Numbered from the stretch's first letter, positions 12,991 through 26,400 are shown. The stretch is DNA of 64,000 bases from Rhynochetos jubatus (GCA_027574665.1 CM050655.1:16177170-16241169), one strand, 5' to 3'. Notes: generated from the sequence alone by a model not told the origin. A program made the numbers and translations.

Positions 12991-15900
12991 TACTAGGTCT
13001 TTTTGTGTTAGTTGAAGATAAAAGTGCTCTTAATTCTCCGCATTTTCTTGTTGATACATAGTCATAAAACAACATCCATAAAAATAAACCCACTATCCAA
13101 CTCCAGACTTGGGTACTACTTTTCTGTAACTCCAGACATGCCTTGTCTAAGCACATCATTTGGCTGGATTGCCCTAACAGCTCCTGGCACTTGACAAGAG
13201 AAGATTAAAAAAGCAGAATAACATCAGCTTGAATCACTATCTGATCATATAAATATATTTCCATCAATATGTATTAAAATCACATAAATATTTTCACTGA
13301 TTGCCATACCACATTCCTCCATGAGAGACTTAGTAATGTTTTTTCTTGTGTTCTTTAGAAACAAACAAATGAAATTTCCAATGTGATTAGCTCCAAGTTA
13401 GTCTTAAAAAGGTATAATTAGGTCCAAATCTTACATTGCTTTCAAGTTACATAGCACTTCACAAGTAATTTGAAAAGGCGCAGCAATACCCCACCACAAA
13501 AATTATACTACTCTTTACTTCAGCAGAGACTCTAAAGAAATAGGAAAATCTAAATACTCAGAATTCTGAGATGTGCTTTTAAAAAATGTTCTTCAATAAT
13601 GTTGCGCTTGCTAGTAGTATTCAGAGAAACTGTTTTCATCTAGTTCTATTGTACAATCCTATTTAAAAAAAAGTGTGACTACATGAATCTAGACTGGCAT
13701 GTATAAATATTTCACACTGACTAATAAAAGGTTGACATATAAAGAATAAATACTGTGTGTGTTAGAACCAGCCTCTGCTTTAAACACACCTGAGTTCACA
13801 TCTTTCAAACAGGGCATGTCAGAACTGCATATCCTTACAAAATCAGGCAGACCACACACCTGTCATTGACTTAACTGGGCAAGAGACATGACTGGTGCTC
13901 AGAACTTGAGCCAGAAATGCAATTATCTGGCAGTAAGAAAATTACACTCAAAGAATAAAGTTTAGCAGAGACACTTTGCCACTGTTAGTCCATCTCTTAT
14001 AAAGAGGCCATTTTATTAGTTTGAAGTGACAAGGCAAGTTTAAATATATTTGAGAAAACAACATTAACAAATAAAAGCAATTTCTTCTGGTATTATTTTA
14101 TACTATCAATTTCTTTTTGTTTTATTAATCCACCACAGATAATTTTCATTACTGCAATAAATTAAGGATAGCATCATGAATTAGCAAGAATTTACAATTT
14201 TTGGTGCTACTGCTGCACTGTGCCAAGTTACATTGCACAGCTTTAGGATCATTTAAGGTATGACACCTAAACCTTGACAATGCCACATCCATCTTCCGAG
14301 TACATATGGCACAAGTACTACACATTCTCTTGAGATGGATTTAGGACAAAAGGCTATTTTATGGAGTTTTCTTCATAATAAAACATCTCCAATCATCACT
14401 TTGATATTTTGTCTTCCAGGTACACACATACTTTGAAGAGTGTGCTTACTTTTTTTTTTTCCTTTAACTAATTGTAATTCATTCATTTCATATAGCAAGT
14501 AGAGCATTATATGTCTATCTGCCCTGCATGTCCTCCTTTTCCATCAGGAAATTTTGCTGGGATAGAATTTGTGGATGCTTAGCTTTTAGTGAGCACCTGA
14601 CCAGAACCATGGGGAGGTGTCAGTGAGTCCATAAATTCCAAAGATGCCTTCACAGAAGTACACAATTGGTGTTTTACACACTCAGGATGTTAACTGCTTT
14701 CCAGAAGCATTACCTCACTTTCTAGTGCACTGCATCGAGCAGATATACATATATTTCTTTCTGAGAAATTCCAGACAAAAAGCAAAAATCCTTAATAAAT
14801 ATCAGGCTTGGTCTACTTCCGGCTGCTCAGATGTGACACAAGTCTGATCTGTACCTGTAATTGTTCAAGAATGTTATTTTGTAATAAAAAGGTTGCTTCC
14901 TGGTTAATTTAGCTTAATAAACTTTGAAAAAATAGATTCAACTGGAGAAGACATTAATTGTGGAGTAAGAACATTCATAGCAAAACTAATCAAGAATATA
15001 ACTGTATAAATATAGCTATTTAAAAATTGCATTTTACTATTTCCTAGATACATTTTGTGTAGCAGAGCACTAGAGCAAACATGTTTTAAGTGTGACAGGG
15101 TTCCCACCTCAGCCTGTAACAGACTCAAATTCTGATAAAATGTCTCTTAGTAATTCAACTCAAATCAACCCAACTATTAATTCTACACAAACTTCTGAGG
15201 AGAAAGATTAACTTCATCCCATTTGCTCCCAGCATCATATGCAGCCTTCAATCTCATATGTCATAACAAGCTAAGAAAATTAAATTACACAAACAAGAAG
15301 TCAGGAGGACACGTGTTATCTCCTGCCCCAAAGAGCTGTTATATGGCTGTATTAATATTTGTAAAGCACTTCGGATTCCCATGTAAAAGCACTGTACACA
15401 AAGGAAATATTACTGCTAATAAATGTTACAAACAGTTCTTCCTTCAGGGCCCGCTCTGGCTGTAACACCTGCTCTTGGCCCTCAGTCAGTTAGTCCCAAT
15501 GCCTGAGACTCTTCGGGGCTCCTTGAACTACAATAAGATACAAAAGTGCATAGAAACAAAACAGAACAACAGGGCAGGGTGGAAATTAAGAGAAAAGACT
15601 GGGGAAGGGGTGAGATTGCTCTCAGAACTTCTGGCAAGAGAAAAGAAAAAAGAGAGAGGGGAGTACTGGAATGAGGAGGAGAACGTGAGGCAAAAACAAC
15701 TCAACTCATGGTAGATGGGGACACAAAGGTCCAGAGAACGCCCAGAGTGCTAGGGAAGAAAAAAGAAAGAAAGAAAAAAAACAAACAGGTTAAAAGGCAG
15801 AAATATCTCCTGTCTCTGAGAAAGATGGTTCAACAGGTTGGAAAAATGAGCAAACTGTCAGGTGTGGACAGAAATATGCAAAGAGCTGACTGTATAATGA

Positions 15901-17440
15901 GCTTGGCCTACTGTGAAACCACCACAGCCTTAAGCGTATACACACACACACCAGACAAGGTATCCCCAGTGTAATGCCTCTGTGGGCTTTTTTTTCCTTT
16001 TTAAACCTGTCAAAAATTACATTACATATCCTTTTGCAGTATTTTCTTTTGCAACATAAACATAAGAACACAAAAAACATAGTTAGCAACCTGTTACAGT
16101 ACTGACAGTAGAAGATAGACACTAGCAAGAGACATCTTCTGCTAGTTTTGAGTTCTAAATTGCAAATTATCATTATTACAGCAGAAAAAAAAAAAAACCT
16201 CCCCATACTCTTATAGATTCTTCCTAGATGAGAAAAACCAACAATGGCCACACAGATGACACACACATCAGTGCCCAGAAGATTTCCAGTCATCTTTCTT
16301 TAATTCTACACGAGTCCATTAGTATTTGCTTCTTAACTTCTGGGTATGATTCATGCAACATTAGACCATCAAGCTTTCAGAGCCAATATGAATATCCCAA
16401 AATGCTAGGAGCACAGCACACAAACAGTGGGAGAAAAAGGGAGCAAATTTCTAATGCAAAGATATGGAATCCCAACTTACAGCCGTGATTCTACAAGCAC
16501 ACCCATGAGTTCACACTCCTTCCTTCTTTCACAGGGAAACAACAGCAGGATCAAAGTCAAAGACTACTTGAGACAGAAGCTTGCTCTTTGTATTCGGATT
16601 CAAAACAGAACAGCCAAGTTCAGAGAAGATAAAAAGAAAACATCTCAAACAAGGCAGGGCTGGGTTACTCCCTCAGACTCCTGTGGGTTTAAGCATGTAA
16701 CTTGCCAAGAATGTTTTGAAAACACAGATGTGTTTCACTTAACTCCCAAATAGTGGTCAAGACAAACTAAGCTTCAAGTATTCACAACATTAGTAAGAGT
16801 TAGGATAGAGTCCCCTCGGCCTGCTGAAGTACATATACAAGGGAGAACACTGTGCCACACAAATATGACTAGCTTGTTTTTGAATGACTAACCCACAACA
16901 TCAGTAACACTTCCACTTTGCTCTGATTTTATCTCATGATCTTCAGCTTGATAGACTGTGTCTTATTTACATTATAAAGTTTCTTAGCAAGTCATTACTG
17001 CTCAGAATGAACCTTGACACAACAGGCTCCTCAGTGCAGTCTGTTCAGTTGCAGTTGGGCATCCTAACAGAACTTGCAGGAAAGCTGCCCATGCTTCAAA
17101 ACAAACCAGGCAGCCTGAGCCACTATATTACAAACAGCAGACTCAGTGAATTGATATGGTATATAGCCACTGTCTTTCCCAGCCCAGCCAAAACCAGCTC
17201 TCAAAAACACATGAAAAGGACAGTATGAAGCCAATAATCTCTTAAAGACAGACTGTTCCATTATGTATTGCTGCTATTAAAGAAACCAACAGAAAAACGA
17301 GGCACCATTAAGGGAAAGGCACTTTTTTAACTTGACAATGTCATATGGTTTTATGTCAGACTTGCAGTCCAAATTGTGTTTATACTATTCATTTGTTTTT
17401 ACTAAATATCATGTATTGGAAAAGCATGTTTAAGATGAAA
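12991..17440. other. AT-rich non-coding DNA
   Basis: No gene is supported. It contains the longest open frame of the window (minus, 16293-15790, 167 codons). Its product is rich in Cys, Phe, Leu and Val, includes stretches that are complements of A-runs and a CA microsatellite (15938-15952), and has no recognisable fold or motif. On the plus strand an acceptor-like CT-rich tract ends with AG at 16533-16534 and is followed by 72 open codons to a stop at 16753, with no donor and no nearby polyadenylation signal seen. Confidence 0.6.
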
Positions 17441-17780
17441 AGGCATTTCTTACTTTTCCCACTGTGGAATGTAATTTTTAAGATGCACTCATAAATTCAG
17501 AATGCTTTTTTCAGGTCTAATCTGGAAGTAAAAGCCAGCTTTGAATACATTAACCATCTAATAGTATCTGCTCAAAGGTGACTTACCTGAGACCAGCAAA
17601 TAAAGCTAAAGGTAAAGAACTGCTCCCTTCAGGATACATCCTGTTGTTAAAATGTCATTGTTTGCATAATAAAGTACTTTGTGTCTTTAACCTTTGGTGT
17701 AAATATTGTAAATGATATTTCTTTTTATGATAATTAAACTTAGTGTGCAAAAGATTGACAACTAGTTATAAAATCTCATT
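17441..17780 (-). other. Exon-like segment in a possibly conserved block, speculative
   Basis: On the minus strand, 17640-17587 is a 54-nt segment bounded by an AACAACAG acceptor-like end (complement of 17641-17648) and a textbook donor, CTCAG followed by GTAAGT (complement of 17581-17591). Only one of the three frames is open. It gives M-Y-P-E-G-S-S-S-L-P-L-A-L-F-A-G-L with one nucleotide before it and two after, so the exon would preserve frame. The acceptor lacks a good pyrimidine tract, which could mean regulated or absent splicing. The flanks look unlike random sequence by eye, but conservation cannot be tested here. Confidence 0.2.
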
Positions 17781-19240
17781 TACACTTAGCATCCATACTG
17801 CTTTTAAAATGAATGATAATGCTTTTAACTATCTTCAGCTGAGAAATACAATTTATAAGAGAAAACAGTTTTATACCTGGACACTTTAATGAATCACTGA
17901 AATCACTATTTGGAAGACTACTCACAGAAATAATCCCACTGAAGTCCAGGAGATGTGCTCTTACAAGTACACAGCAATGTGAGTATGGACTGCACAATTA
18001 GGTCCTCTGATTCCTCCTAACATTATGTAGAGGTTAAAACACAGCATTTCCCCGTCAAGATGTCCACAGTTACCTTCTTCAGGCATTAAACAAGTTAGGT
18101 CCAGATCTATTTGCAGGAGATGTCTATGGTAAACTTGTTCGTGACCCGTAGCCAGTCAGCCTACCATCAGCTACAGATTTATCATTATGTAACCTTAATT
18201 TATTCTCTGGCACATCCTTAACTTTTTGCCTTTCTCCATCTGCCACCGCTTTGGTAGGACTCTGACTCTTTACCCTCAGACATATGCCTAGCTGGAGCAA
18301 TTACCATATAGAAGAGCAAGTACTGAATATTTATTCTCTGACTACGATTCCATTATGTTTGTATTTCAAACAAGTTTTGCCACATACATGTCATACAGCA
18401 TACAATATGCACATTATATGATCTGCAACACTCTTTATATGCAACTCCTAGATAATTATGAAAGGTTTGCTGTAATTGAAATGAGAAAACAAGAATCACT
18501 GCCTTAAGACAAGCACATGAAATGCACTGCCACACAATGACTTTTCTCAGAACTCGATTAGAATGTGCCTTGACATAATTTCATTTTGTAATGTCCCATT
18601 TTTAAGCATCATCTCATACAAGTCTTAAAAAGTGCTAATTGGAAATCCTCACTATGTACAGAACACTACTTTCAAAATGACAACTGTTCCTCTTTCATCA
18701 GAGTACTCAAAAGCAGGAGAAAAATCATTTCTGAAATTCAAAGCATTTTGATCTGGTTCTGTCAAAACGCTGTGTGTTCTCAGTTGGTAATGCCTCTTCA
18801 GTCAAAATATGACTATTTTTGTTCAGGACGATGGCTTCCTGAGTGTGATCATCCTCAAAAGTTGGGAAAATATAAATACTTTTAAAAAAAGAAAAAAATA
18901 CTATTGCTACTTTCCCATATTGCCTGCCAGGAACCTTAGAGTGAATCTGGGCAATTTCAATTGAAATTTAGAACATTTATAGAGCATTAGAATATTTTTT
19001 TAAAAGTGCCCAGTCCCAATGAGACAGAGTACAGTTTATTTCATCAAATACCTACCCATTAAGCACTAGGATTTTTTAGGTAGAAGAAAGGGGTATCAGT
19101 AATTAGCAATTAGGCATTAATTTGTGGGTAATAAAGAGCTGCTGTTTACCAGCTTCTTTCTTCAAAAGCTATCTATTGTGGAAAAAGTCTGCAAGTCTAT
19201 GTCATATAAAGAATATTTTAGATAAATCTCCCTATTACAA
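17781..19240. other. AT-rich non-coding DNA
   Basis: No gene, long repeat or RNA structure was recognised. Open frames are at most about 73 codons and look like chance. Confidence 0.65.
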
Positions 19241-19340
19241 GTCACAGAACAATCAAGGTTTAAAGGGACCTCTGGAGGTCACCTATTTGAAATCCCACAT
19301 CAAGTGGGGCCAAAACCAATGTTAAATTAGACTTCTGATA
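19241..19340 (-). mobile_element. CR1 LINE, 3'-end fragment, old
   Basis: The + strand reads as the reverse complement of an avian CR1 3' end. It runs from a degenerate 8-bp terminal-repeat remnant (GTCACAGAA-type) through a GGGACCTCTGGAGGTCA-like block to a decayed CCCCxxxCAAAG-GGGGCC-like region. Only about 100 bp of the element remains, so it is 5'-truncated, the usual state of CR1 copies. It is more diverged than the copy at 39.2 kb and looks like a different, older subfamily, which I cannot name with certainty. Confidence 0.72.
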
Positions 19341-20723
19341 CATCCCACCAGTGTCTACAATACTACTTTAAAAAAAAAAAAATGTGGAATTATTTGGCCA
19401 TTATTAGGTGTTCTGGTGGTGGTTTCTACTGCCATTTCTGCTTGGTACATCAGTCGGCATAACAGTAAAGGAAGGCAGGCTGGCAGCTCCTCCTCATTTC
19501 CAACTGTTACTACAGACATCTAGCCTCCTTTCTGCAGTGAAAGCACTAGACATCTGTAGAAGCAGTAGGCAGCAAAGCAATAGAGCCAGGATTGTGCAAG
19601 CTGCCAGATGCATATGGACAACAAGTTGTCTGCAGCCTGAAGTGTGAGGATCAGCAGTATAAGAATCATGCTCAGTTTAATCAAGGAAAATATTAGAAGA
19701 TAGACTCAAAGCTGAAGTAGCTAGCAGTTTTGCTCATAACAAAACAGCAGATTGCCAACACGATGGGGTCTCTCTTAACTATGCCGAATTGTCTCAAATG
19801 GAGCAGAAGACTGGCTAGTGGGTTACTATATTCAAGACTCCATGTAAAAGGTTGCACTCTGTACAACTAAATGTGCCAGGATGTTTGCCCTGATGACAAG
19901 CCAAACCCACTACCGAGTTGCTGCTGCTGCTAGACTAGGCCACAACTGAAGTTCATAAAACCCTGGCCAAACCAGTGGTTCTCCCTACTCTCAGTAGCAT
20001 GTAACCTTAACAAAATTGCAGTGAAATCACATAGGGCAGTAGATATCCTAGCTGTAAGTATAATAGTTATCAAGGCTGAATCCATACACAACAACATGAA
20101 AGCTGTGACTCTGACTCTACCGACCTTACATACCACTGAGGATCAACCATTTGCAGTCATTTCTGGGTGCTGTCAATTACCAACATCAAATTCATTTCTC
20201 TCACTTCTGCCAAAGTGTCTCAGCAATACAAAGATTTAAGTTTGGGTCTGTGTGTGCTTAAACCCTTAATCCCCTTCCCATCACCATATTTCCCAAAGTA
20301 GGTGCCAAAAGGCGCAAGAATTATTCTTCCTTTCAAGATGTGCACAAATGGGACCCACCATCACAAATTACATAAGAAGGTACACATTCTCACTACTGGA
20401 AACAATAGAAGGCTCTCAGCAGGACCAAGTGAATGCATTAAGAAAATCATCTAATCTTAAATGTAAACTCTTGCAACACGATGTGGTTCCAGCAGCCTTT
20501 CACAAGGGATGCCTTAGACATCACAGTTTAAAAGAACAGCTCTCCAAGAGTCCCCAGCAGCTATAGGACAAGTGCCAGCAAACCCCTACTACTGCTACAT
20601 GAGGAATGATGAAACTGAAAGACCAATATGCCATTGCATAACTTAAATGATGTGGAAAAATTATGAAGGGACAGACTCAGGACTAGGTTTCACGATATCA
20701 TTTCTCACTTTCCCGCTCCCCAG
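19341..20723. other. Non-coding DNA
   Basis: An A-run lies at about 19369-19381. The rest is unique sequence with short overlapping open frames on both strands (19408-19647, 20021-20239, 20348-20566) that match nothing recognised. A short word at about 19972-19984 resembles the end of hAT/Charlie elements but is too short to call. Confidence 0.6.
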
Positions 20724-20744
20724 TTGCTCAGTGTCTTGCCACAG
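20724..20744 (+). other. Candidate 21-nt microexon, speculative
   Basis: A CT-rich tract (about 20698-20720) ending in CCCCAG at 20723 meets the acceptor consensus. Exactly 21 nt downstream, CAG at 20742-20744 is followed by GTAAGT, a perfect donor. Twenty-one nucleotides is a multiple of three and all three frames are open, as expected of a frame-preserving microexon. No TGC motif of the SRRM4-dependent type is seen immediately upstream. Flanking coding exons cannot be located, so this may be coincidence. Confidence 0.2.
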
Positions 20745-21094
20745 GTAAGTGTTCTCTGTTGCAACAATGCAAGCTTTTGTGAAATCATGATCTAAAACTG
20801 GATCAGTAAAGGAATCTGGGTTAAAAAAAGACACATGTAAAAATTTTTAGAGTACAGATCATAAACAACGTAACTGCAATAACGACAGGAAATAGGAACA
20901 CACACCTCTGCCTTCATCACTGGTAAACTGTAATTTTGGTAAACAAAACACAAAATGAATATCGAAGTGAAGCCACTGCTCCCTTAGTTTTAATGATTTG
21001 GACTCAGCCAATCTCATCTACACTACCAAAATCACAAAAGATCTTCCTCACAAACAAGTGTTATCACTGCAAAATCTTCCTAATTATGCTGAAC
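20745..21094. other. Non-coding DNA upstream of a CR1 fragment
   Basis: Unique sequence with nothing recognised. The sequence immediately before 21095 does not continue the CR1 homology, which marks the 5' truncation point of the fragment that follows. Confidence 0.55.
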
Positions 21095-21476
21095 AGCAGA
21101 CCTACTGGAAAACAGCTCTGCAGAGAAGGACCTGAGGGTCCCAGTGGACAGAAAGCTGAACATAAGCCAGCAGTATGCCCTTGCAGGAGGTGCCCATAAA
21201 ATCCTGGGCTGCATTAGGAGTGGGCCGGCAGGCCAAATGAGGTGACCCATCCCCTCCGCTCAGCAGCAGTGTGCCCACAGCTGGAGTGCTGGGTCCAGTT
21301 CTGAGAGACCTGGACATACTGGAGAGAGTCCAGTAAATAGCCACAAAGATGATTAAGAAACAGAAGCACCTTTCATATGAGAAAGAGAAAGAGCTGAGAC
21401 TGTTCAACCTAGAGAAGGGAAAGCTTAGGACAGGGATCTTATAAATGGTTATAAACATATACACATGGCAGGGTGA
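21095..21476 (+). mobile_element. CR1 LINE fragment, reverse-transcriptase C-terminal region, decayed
   Basis: The sense strand follows the well-known end of CR1 ORF2: a CAGCTCTGCAGAGAAGGACC block, then AGCCAGCAGTATGCCCTTG, ATCCTGGGCTGCATTAG, GGAGAGAGTCCAG and GCCACAAAGATGATTAAG. Several of these words recur in reverse complement in the CR1 copy at 39.5-39.8 kb, which supports the call within the window. The frame is broken by stops and indels, so no protein is made. The 3' UTR and terminal 8-bp repeats are missing, so both ends are truncated. An A/C-rich tract follows immediately. The ORF on the opposite strand (21539-21102) is a shadow of this element. Confidence 0.9.
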
Positions 21477-21480
21477 AGGG

Positions 21481-21528
21481 AACAACAAAACACACAGACC
21501 CAACAAAACCACTACCACACAAACAAAC
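21481..21528 (+). repeat. A/C-rich low-complexity tract abutting a CR1 fragment
   Basis: Forty-eight bases are almost only A and C, with one G and one T before the end. The tract begins within a few bases of the point where CR1 homology stops, so it may mark the insertion or deletion breakpoint. Confidence 0.8.
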
Positions 21529-23400
21529 TGTGAGGCCACCCTGGCACTACCACTCTACTCAGCTAGACTTTTCAAGGTGGCACATATTCTAGTAAAGCTA
21601 AGTTTCAAGTATGGAGATCACACTATAGTCCTTTGTGCAAAATGAGAGCAGAGTAAGAATTTGCTTGATATAACAGCTCTTTATGTTTATCTTCCTTACT
21701 CTTTCTTATTTTAACAGTGAACTTCAAATGTTATCATGGAACTTGTTCAAATCAATAGTTACTGAGGTAAAAAATTACCACAAAACACACTTTCTTTCCA
21801 TTAATAAAATTTTCTTTTAACTTCAGAGCAATTGAAAAGCATTGTGAGGTGATGTCTACATGACATTTATTTTATCCATCTAGGTATTGTTAATATTATT
21901 AACCATGTCTGATATTGTGTATCTTTTTTTTTTTTTAACACTTTATGGCAAAGACCCTTTGCTGGTCTAATTAGGGATTGGAGCAATAACAGTCCTTCAA
22001 AACAAAACAATAAAAAAAAAGGTGGGGGTGTGAGGGGCTTAAGCCATGACTAACTTTATGGGGCTGAATTGTGACTGTAATGTGAATAACCTCAACCAAT
22101 GATATCTTACCCTCCATTTAGTATCTGTTGATTACAAGTGAAACCACTTGTGAAATTAGGTACTAGCAAATATGAAGATATTACAATCCAATCCTAATAA
22201 TAATGCATTTTAGAAAATTTCAAGAGGGAAAGACCTCTCTGAACAACATGGATTAACTGATTCTGAAAAAAAAGAATTAACAAAATCCTGTTAATTCAAT
22301 TGCACACTTGGACAACTAAGTTCCTATATTTAATACATTGAAGAGTTTTATCTTTATCTTTTCTCTTCCAATATGATTCCCTTGTGCCAAAAATACAACC
22401 TTGAAATTGCTATAGTTTTAAAAATGTGAAGATTTTTAAACATAGAAAAAGTAGTCTTTCCCTCTCCATAAAAGAACATGCCTTCATCAAATGAATAATT
22501 TAAACCCCTCAAGTCATCATATATTCCATTAATCTTTCTGTTCAATACACATATTAGCAATGAGACATTGTTGCAAAATCTTCAGTGGAGGTCCAATTCA
22601 AACAAACATGTTTTTGTACTTATTTTTAGGCAATATTGCCTAGATTAAATAGATCAGTCTTTAAAATTAAACAGCAGGTTGTAAAAACTGCATTTACCAT
22701 ATTGTGAGTCTGTTTGGAATCATCACAAATACAGGTATATTAGGTTTTTCATGTACAGCAGATCAAAGTGCATTACATTAGTTCAAAGACACTGCATTAT
22801 TCCTCTTCCCATCTACAGTATACTATATGAATTCTTGTCATTATATCAATTTAATCCACTGCCATTTTTTAGGCTACTGTTTGTCTAACTGAATGAAGAG
22901 CAGAATAGTTGGCATTTAATGTGACTGCATCGCTGTTTCCAACCCGCCTACTTTAAAGAAAAAGTTTGTTGAGTGCACACAATTCACTTTACAGATCATT
23001 TGAAATGCATAAACAATTCCAAATGCAGAAATAACAAAAACAATAATTTGTCATTTTGAAATGCTGAAACGCTTGGAGGAAGATTTGAATATAGTACACT
23101 CTTTTGTTTGTAAGCATGGTGATTTGCCAAGCTACACCTCACACTGCACTAACCCTAGGGCATTCCAGTCACAAACACACTTTGATCTGCTGTGCTTTTG
23201 GATTCTCTGTCGGAGGGCTCTACCTTTCTTGACAATCCCAGAGGGAAAACGCAGCCTTGCATTCTTTCCCATCTACCACTCCAAAACGAACACTCCATAT
23301 GCTTGCTGCTAGTTCAGCCTTGCACTGTTTTTCCACAAGCTTGTTTGTATAATAACGACAGCTGCAGGATTCTTTAGCTCCAAGTTGTGAATTAGACTTA

Positions 23401-23431
<31 letters not shown>

Positions 23432-26400
23432 GAAACCTACAGAGATTACATGACAAATGAGAACTATAGAAACGATATTACTTCTGTGCGGTCTTAATAC
23501 ATGCAGGGGATAGTTACTGTAGAATCAAATCTCTGGTTTAACTCCTTGGTACTCAGATCTGCTGAGAAAGAATAAATATTGCAAGGAGTCAACCGTGATA
23601 CCAATCTATTACAGATTATATCTGTATGTGTTAACAAAAATGATAGTTGTAGCAGTATAAGGCATTTTTGATGTAAACACCTACTTTAAGCTGGTTAAAA
23701 CTACACTGACAAGATATGGAATCAAGCAGCAGCTTAATCTGACACTATATAATTTCATGTGGATTCACTCGTTTGAGAAAAAGAGAAAAAAGGATTGGCC
23801 CTTTAGGTCTTAGTCCATAGTACCCTTCAGAGTTTATAGCTGGATGTCCTTATCTTTATATTCTTAATAACTTGAGACAGAGCATTTCCAGAGCATTCTG
23901 CTGGCATATTTCACCCAAGTCTTCTAAGATTACAATGAAAAGAAAATTTGAGTGGACTGAACAGCATACCATTAAACCAATGCTAGCTGGAGCTGCTTTT
24001 TGGGTTGGGTCATACCCCCCCACCCCATTTACTCACTTATTCCTTGGTGGTAGTAAGTAATTGTACTACTATGAAAGGGAGGAAAGCCAGCATTGGAGCT
24101 AATTTCTGGGCAGTTCCAGAGATGTCTTGTGATTTCTTGGTCCAGTCACATACCAGCTTTTAAATTTCTTTTTCCACAGAAAATACTAGTGGAACACACA
24201 GTAGTGACAAGGGAAGATATTCTTTCATATTCACTGGGAAAGCCTTGAATGAGATGCCTCACAGACCCTTAAGTACACAAGACATTGCTTAGTAAAGCCT
24301 AAAAAAAATACCATTAACATTTTTTTAATGGAGTTGACAATTTGGCTGTTGGTGCACAAAGACTCCATGCTTCAAGCCATTTCCACTAACCACCAATAAA
24401 TATCATGCAAATGAAGTTTTGTTACAGATAATCCTCCATCTACTAGAATATCTTAAAAAGACAAAAAATCAGCAAACCAACCTAACCCACAATGGCTAAA
24501 GTTATAAACATTAATGACCAACAACTAGATGCAGATAAAATGCTGTTTCACTTTGCAAAATCCAAGAGCAGTCACCTTGCTTCCTTGTCTCAGTGTGCAA
24601 GCCACATAATTAGATTCTTTATTTTAAAATGATCATGTAAAATGTACCAATACTCCCATCTATAATAGCATTAACAGCATAACTTTGCTAATGTAGACAT
24701 AAATTAATATGCTTAGGTTTTAATACTATCTAATGGAAGAGATGGAAAGCAGAAAAAAGCCTCTCCAACATACCAGGAAGAAAAATCGAACACTTGAAAA
24801 TTGAAAAACGCAAGATGCCAAAAGAGATTCTTCACTGTCTCAGCCATTTACTGTAGAGATCTTTTCTCATTTGCTGATGACTTTGGCAGACCTGATTTTG
24901 TCACCAGTCACTCTGTACTTTGTTTAATTATGCAGTACACCAACAGAAATTTTCTTTCTGATTGCATAAATCACAGTGCTTTGACACCAGCCTCAATAGG
25001 GGCTGTTAGAACAATACAGTGAGAGCTATTGACTCCATCTCTCAAGTCCACAAGGTGTATCATTTAGCCAAGAGTGATAATTAGACACAGAATATACTGA
25101 AAACTGTCAATAGGCATGTCAATAGGAGGACTCTTAGCATCTAGCATCCAGTGAATCAATGGTGTTTTTCAGCTATAAAATCAAGAAAATGATAGCTTTC
25201 AAATGAATGGTGGAAAGGAAACATGAGGCTCCTTAGGGAGGAATAAAACAGCTCAATTTTCCCTCACTGAGTGGCTCTCCAACTGCCTCACTCAATGGAA
25301 AAGGTCAGAGAACATTACAGCAAAATATCTCTGAAACAAGATGTACAACAACACTGGGACATGACATGAAGTACAAGCACACTACAAAGGCCCGTATATC
25401 TCTGACCTGACAGAATTAAAGCATGGGTCAGCAGATGCCAGACAAGACAGGAATTGAAAGACAATGATTGATCTCTGTAGAAGAAAATATGACTGCCTGT
25501 CCATATCAAATATGTATGTATGCATGAACATGATTATACTTACGCTACGCCCCCTCCCCTCACAACAGTTTTTAAAGCCACACTCTTTCTTTTCTTTCTC
25601 TTTTTTAATGTATATAATTTCCAGCTGAAGTCCACGGCAGACAAAGCTGACCTTTTTGATACATAACTTTTGATGGACGTATTCCTACCAAAAACTGTAC
25701 CAAAATTAAACTGATCCTGAAATACCACCTGCATGTATCTTTTTCGTCAAAAGAGACAATATAAAGTCACAATTGAGTACAGTTATGAATACTGGAGGAG
25801 CGGTGATAGGAAGCCATTTCCATTTATTCCAAGCTCTTTCAACTAGATGTTTTAATTGGCATAGAGAGACAAAGGATTCCAATGGCAAGTAACACAAAGC
25901 CTGCTCTGAGAACCAGCACATCTCCTACAAAGCCTGGTTTTCAACTGCAGCTGTGAAGTAATCCTAGCCTCTGTACCACAGTTAGTTGAAACACTTAGAA
26001 ATGAAACTGTAAACAAGAAAGAACTACAGTGCTGAAAGGACAGGGGAGGGGAGCTGGAACAAAACCGACCCAGCGAAGGATTTCAAAGTTGACACAAACT
26101 CCAATATTTTGCTTTGGACCCTAAATTGAATTGTCTTTTAAAACATAGATGCTTAGTAGCTGCAAAGCCAAGACTTTACATGATACCTATCTTTGGGCAT
26201 GCAATGCACTGTTCACTCCAGGAAATCTTGCTCTGAAAGTACAAATACCCTCTGAGAAGCAACTGCTAAGTGGCCCCATGGCATTCCACGTGTCTCAACA
26301 TTTCAGTAATTACTACACTGGTTTCTTCAGTAACTGACAGCCATGCAAAATGACCCCGGGACCTGAAAGTCAAGTTCAATCCTTTTCTGTTCCCATATCA

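Noticed and set aside
19972..19984. Possible hAT/Charlie terminal sequence
   Set aside because: About a dozen matching bases, with no opposite terminal repeat and no 8-bp target-site duplication seen.
21102..21539. Minus-strand frame of 145 codons
   Set aside because: It is antisense to a decayed CR1 reverse-transcriptase region and includes the complement of an A/C tract, so it is a shadow.
25540..25734. Minus-strand exon ending at a GTAAGT donor-like site
   Set aside because: No acceptor of quality upstream, and the frame's product is low-complexity and Lys-rich.
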